Assembly: GCA_015680685.1 (NCBI GenBank)
Contig: MNCI01023539.1
Coordinates: 476,002 to 540,001, forward strand
Origin: Gnetum montanum
Taxonomy: Eukaryota > Streptophyta > Gnetopsida > Gnetales > Gnetaceae
Direction of reading: 5' to 3'
Length of the DNA: 64,000 bases
A model generated the notes under the pieces. The model was not told the origin of the DNA, did not search any database, and saw only the letters and a program-made list of their open reading frames with translations. The stretch's first letter is position 1. Every line of letters starts with the position of its first letter. A program made the translations under genes and the position numbers. Shown here piece by piece: positions 61,758-64,000 of this stretch.

Positions 61758-62765
61758 TGATGAGTGGTGAGGTACCCCTACACTCAACCATATGAAACAA
61801 GCGTCGCACGCGTGATTCGGTCGAACTCCGCAGATGGACTAGTTGTGGCACCTAGATAGTTAGCCTTAGGTCGCAGTTCGTTGTCTTCCCATCTAGACTA
61901 GTTTTGCATATGTCACATATGGTTTAGTCTAGATGAGGTGTATGATGTGTTCTAATTCTACGCTACTCCTGAAGGTAGTGGAAAATAATATTAACTAAAC
62001 TAAACTAGGAGGAAAAGGGTAAGAAAATCTAATCTAGCTTAAATGCGACGAGCAACCAATTCCTTGATCAACCATACACATCTTGGACTTCGTGCACGAC
62101 TACCACTGGGACTACCAAGCGTAGCTCTGAGGTACGCCACTGGGATTACCAAGCACAGATCCCAAATACGCCACTGGGTTACCAAGCGTAGATCCTGGAT
62201 ACGCCATTGGGCTACCAAGCAGTCACACTTAAATGCTCGTAATCAAGTCATACTCGTTCCGCTTCTAGGAGTTTAAGGGTGAGAGACTAATCGTGATGAG
62301 CAACCGATTCCTTGACTAGCTGTACACATTCTTAAATGCTCGTAGTCAAGTCATACTCACACCGCACTATGAAAGCAATAAATAACATTAAATAAATAAC
62401 AAATAAATAACCTAAGTGAATGCTGCAATGATGAAGTAATCTTGATCTTTATTGCCGATCATGTGCGTGTCCAAGTACGACACACTCAAATAAAGACATC
62501 GTACAATTACGTTCACCACACTACGGGCAGACACAGGAAAAAATCTAACTCTGGAGGGATCAAACTGCCAAAGCTTCGCTACTCTAAAACTGGGATGAAA
62601 ATGAGGGAGAGTCACCTCTTATTTATAGAAATTGCGGCTGACTACGATATCATTTACGCGATATCGCGACCCATGAGATATCGCTACCCATGATATAACA
62701 TGGGTGTGTTAACGTGGGTGCCTTAATGCGACCGCTAGCAATATGAGCAATTTCATGTCTCATCA
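61758..62765 (-). repeat. Element E 3' LTR
   Basis: TGATGAGTGGTGAGG to CATGTCTCATCA, 1008 bp. A ~36 bp unit (CGCCACTGGG.TACCAAGC...) repeats three times at about 62110-62222. Sense promoter: GATATCATTTACGCGATATC at about 62646-62665 and TATAAATAAG at about 62616-62626. Confidence 0.92.
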
Positions 62766-62937
62766 TACCCACACGACTGAATGAAAGCTCGTCCTCGAGT
62801 TAAAGTGAGAACATGCTACATTGATTACACAGTGGATAGGTATGGGATTATTAGATGGAGAAATGGGATGATGCCGTAGTGTGGGAAGAAAACAAAACAA
62901 AGACACAACACACAGAATATTTACAAAAATTTGGAAC

Positions 62938-63533
62938 TCATGTAGTTTCTGGTGGCGATGACTCCTCCATAGGTGTCTTTCCCTTTTCTTGTGCTCCAGG
63001 TCTGGGATTTGATAGCATTGAAGTACAGCCTAGAGTTTCTCCTCTTATAAGGCCTTGAGTGCCTTGGCATGCATGTAAGTTTGCACTTGTGCCATAGAGG
63101 CAGCCCAGTCAGCCTTCTCTTTTTCTTCCACCACCCTTTTATTCTCTGTCGATAGGTTATTAGGTTGCTCGGTTCTGAAAGTGTTCAGCTGGTTCTGAGC
63201 AACCTTTCACCCTATATTCGGAAGGTTTAATACTTCCAGAATGGCTTGAACCGAGAAATCAATAGTCACACCACAATTGTTAACTATGGTGCCTTCTTCT
63301 TTGTTGTGCCAAAATTGGTACATTTCCCCTAAGTACTAGGCACTGCTTTCAGAGAGGGTATCTCCTGCTTTTGCCTACCCAAACTGTACGGTAGGAGGAT
63401 CTTCTTGATGAAAGTTGAATGATTGTTCCTCCTGTTCTGCATGTTGTCTGGTAGGATCGTGTCTTCCACCTCTCTAAGATCATTCGATCGCACCTTAAGC
63501 AGGACCTTCCTGTTGTCCGCATTTCGGGACCAT
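62938..63533 (-). pseudogene. Element E aORF remnant
   Basis: ATG 63533 (MVPKCGQQEGPA). Head blocks EQSFNFHQEDP, YQFWHNKEEGTIVNNCG, DFSVQAILEVLNLPNIG, then the same head-to-coil junction as in D (KVAQNQLNTFRTE), VEEKEKADW, and the end PMEES.PPETT before TGA at 62940-62938. A second deletion has removed most of the coiled coil and is not in frame. Confidence 0.65.
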
Positions 63534-63600
63534 CTGCAATCACATGGGACCAATTGTTAGTAAGGTTGTTACCAAAGTTAGGTTATACCTTACTGCTTGC
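63534..63600 (-). promoter_or_regulatory. Element E copy of the aORF mini-intron
   Basis: AAG|GCAAGC donor (GC type) at 63600, TACTAAC branch site, GATTGCAG|ATGG acceptor at 63534; 67 bp. Confidence 0.6.
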
Positions 63601-64000
63601 CTTAATAGATTTACTTTATTTTCATGTGATGTTAATTATTGAAAGAACATGTCCCTGAAAGATTATAATCTTGAGTCCTCTTTGCTTAGGTGGTTTCCCA
63701 ATTTAATTTTCTCGTATAGCTAAGGGGATGAAATTATTTTTGACACATTTTATTCTTAATTTTAGAACTAATTACCCTTAAATATGTCCTTCGGGCGATG
63801 ATGAATTTCAAAAAATTTATGCACTTATTCGGCATGTGCCCCCTCCCCCACAACTAAGCTGAACACTCCAGGTTCAAGTAGGTTCAAACGGAATGAAAAT
63901 CGGAGTACCAGCAAGCGAGTTGTGGATATGAAAGCAAGGGACGCGAAATCGCAAGTCGTAGAGAATGTACCAAATTTTTAATATTTCTTTTGAAATTAAT

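Larger units (their letters stand above)
62766..64000 (-). mobile_element. Element E internal region, runs off the right edge
   Basis: Polypurine tract complement TACCCACACGACTG at 62766, aORF remnant (63533-62938), mini-intron, internal polypurine tract (63838-63851). Sequence after 63961 matches D after about 47833, skipping about 100 bp that hold the TATA box in D. Confidence 0.85.

Overview
The window is nuclear DNA from a seed plant with a large, retrotransposon-rich, AT-rich genome; a gymnosperm is plausible but not proven. It holds two intact host genes with spliceosomal introns: a plant-specific HD2-type histone deacetylase (+ strand, 22663-25747, nine exons, 362 aa by my splicing) and an NADPH-dependent alkenal/double-bond reductase (- strand, 29729-32959, five exons, 344 aa). 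No bacterial, organellar, tRNA, rRNA or CRISPR feature was seen.

Left third (1-21392): one stack of nested LTR retrotransposons, all on the - strand, with LTRs that start TGATGAG and end CTCATCA or variants. Element A (Gag, protease, RT, RNase H remnants; Athila-like Ty3/gypsy) runs in from the left edge. Its 5' LTR is split (4891-5462 and 21117-21392) by element B (5463-21111, TSD GTGTT). B is interrupted by the complete element C (8382-17015, TSD GAAGG) and by a solo LTR (18489-19656, TSD GGTTT). A itself sits in an L1-type LINE remnant (21393-~22130).

Elements B and C, and the related D (44882-~50470) and E (61758-64000, running off the right edge), carry Gag and/or a distinctive accessory ORF (aORF) but no pol in the part visible. 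The aORF has a basic N-terminus, a core resembling the plant-transposon (Transposase_32-like) domain, a long coiled coil and a conserved acidic/proline tail. Directly before its ATG is a 64-67 bp sequence with donor, TACTAAC branch site and TTGCAG acceptor, conserved in four copies. In C a TATA box behind a perfect GCGATATCGC palindrome lies about 0.4 kb further upstream. The same palindrome-TATA arrangement occurs in the LTR promoters. This looks like a non-autonomous Gag + aORF family partnered with an A-like autonomous element, with the aORF expressed separately from Gag; it is my main candidate for an undescribed system.

Middle and right: a Ty1/copia 3' end (26790-~28510) and an RTE-type LINE (28640-29510) lie between the two host genes. 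A ~785 bp tandem duplication with one N at the junction lies at 33631-35178. Then follow an L1 ORF2 remnant (35500-38040), Gag remnants (39590-40963), an AGATGTCTC array (41635-41915), an RTE LINE (43735-44881), element D, an unrecognised higher-GC tract, a 588-base N gap (51848-52435), a Gag-protease element with another PBS (F1, 52436-55311), a + strand aORF with its 3' LTR (F2, ~55640-58320), a copia remnant with SINE-like inserts (58480-60300), and element E.
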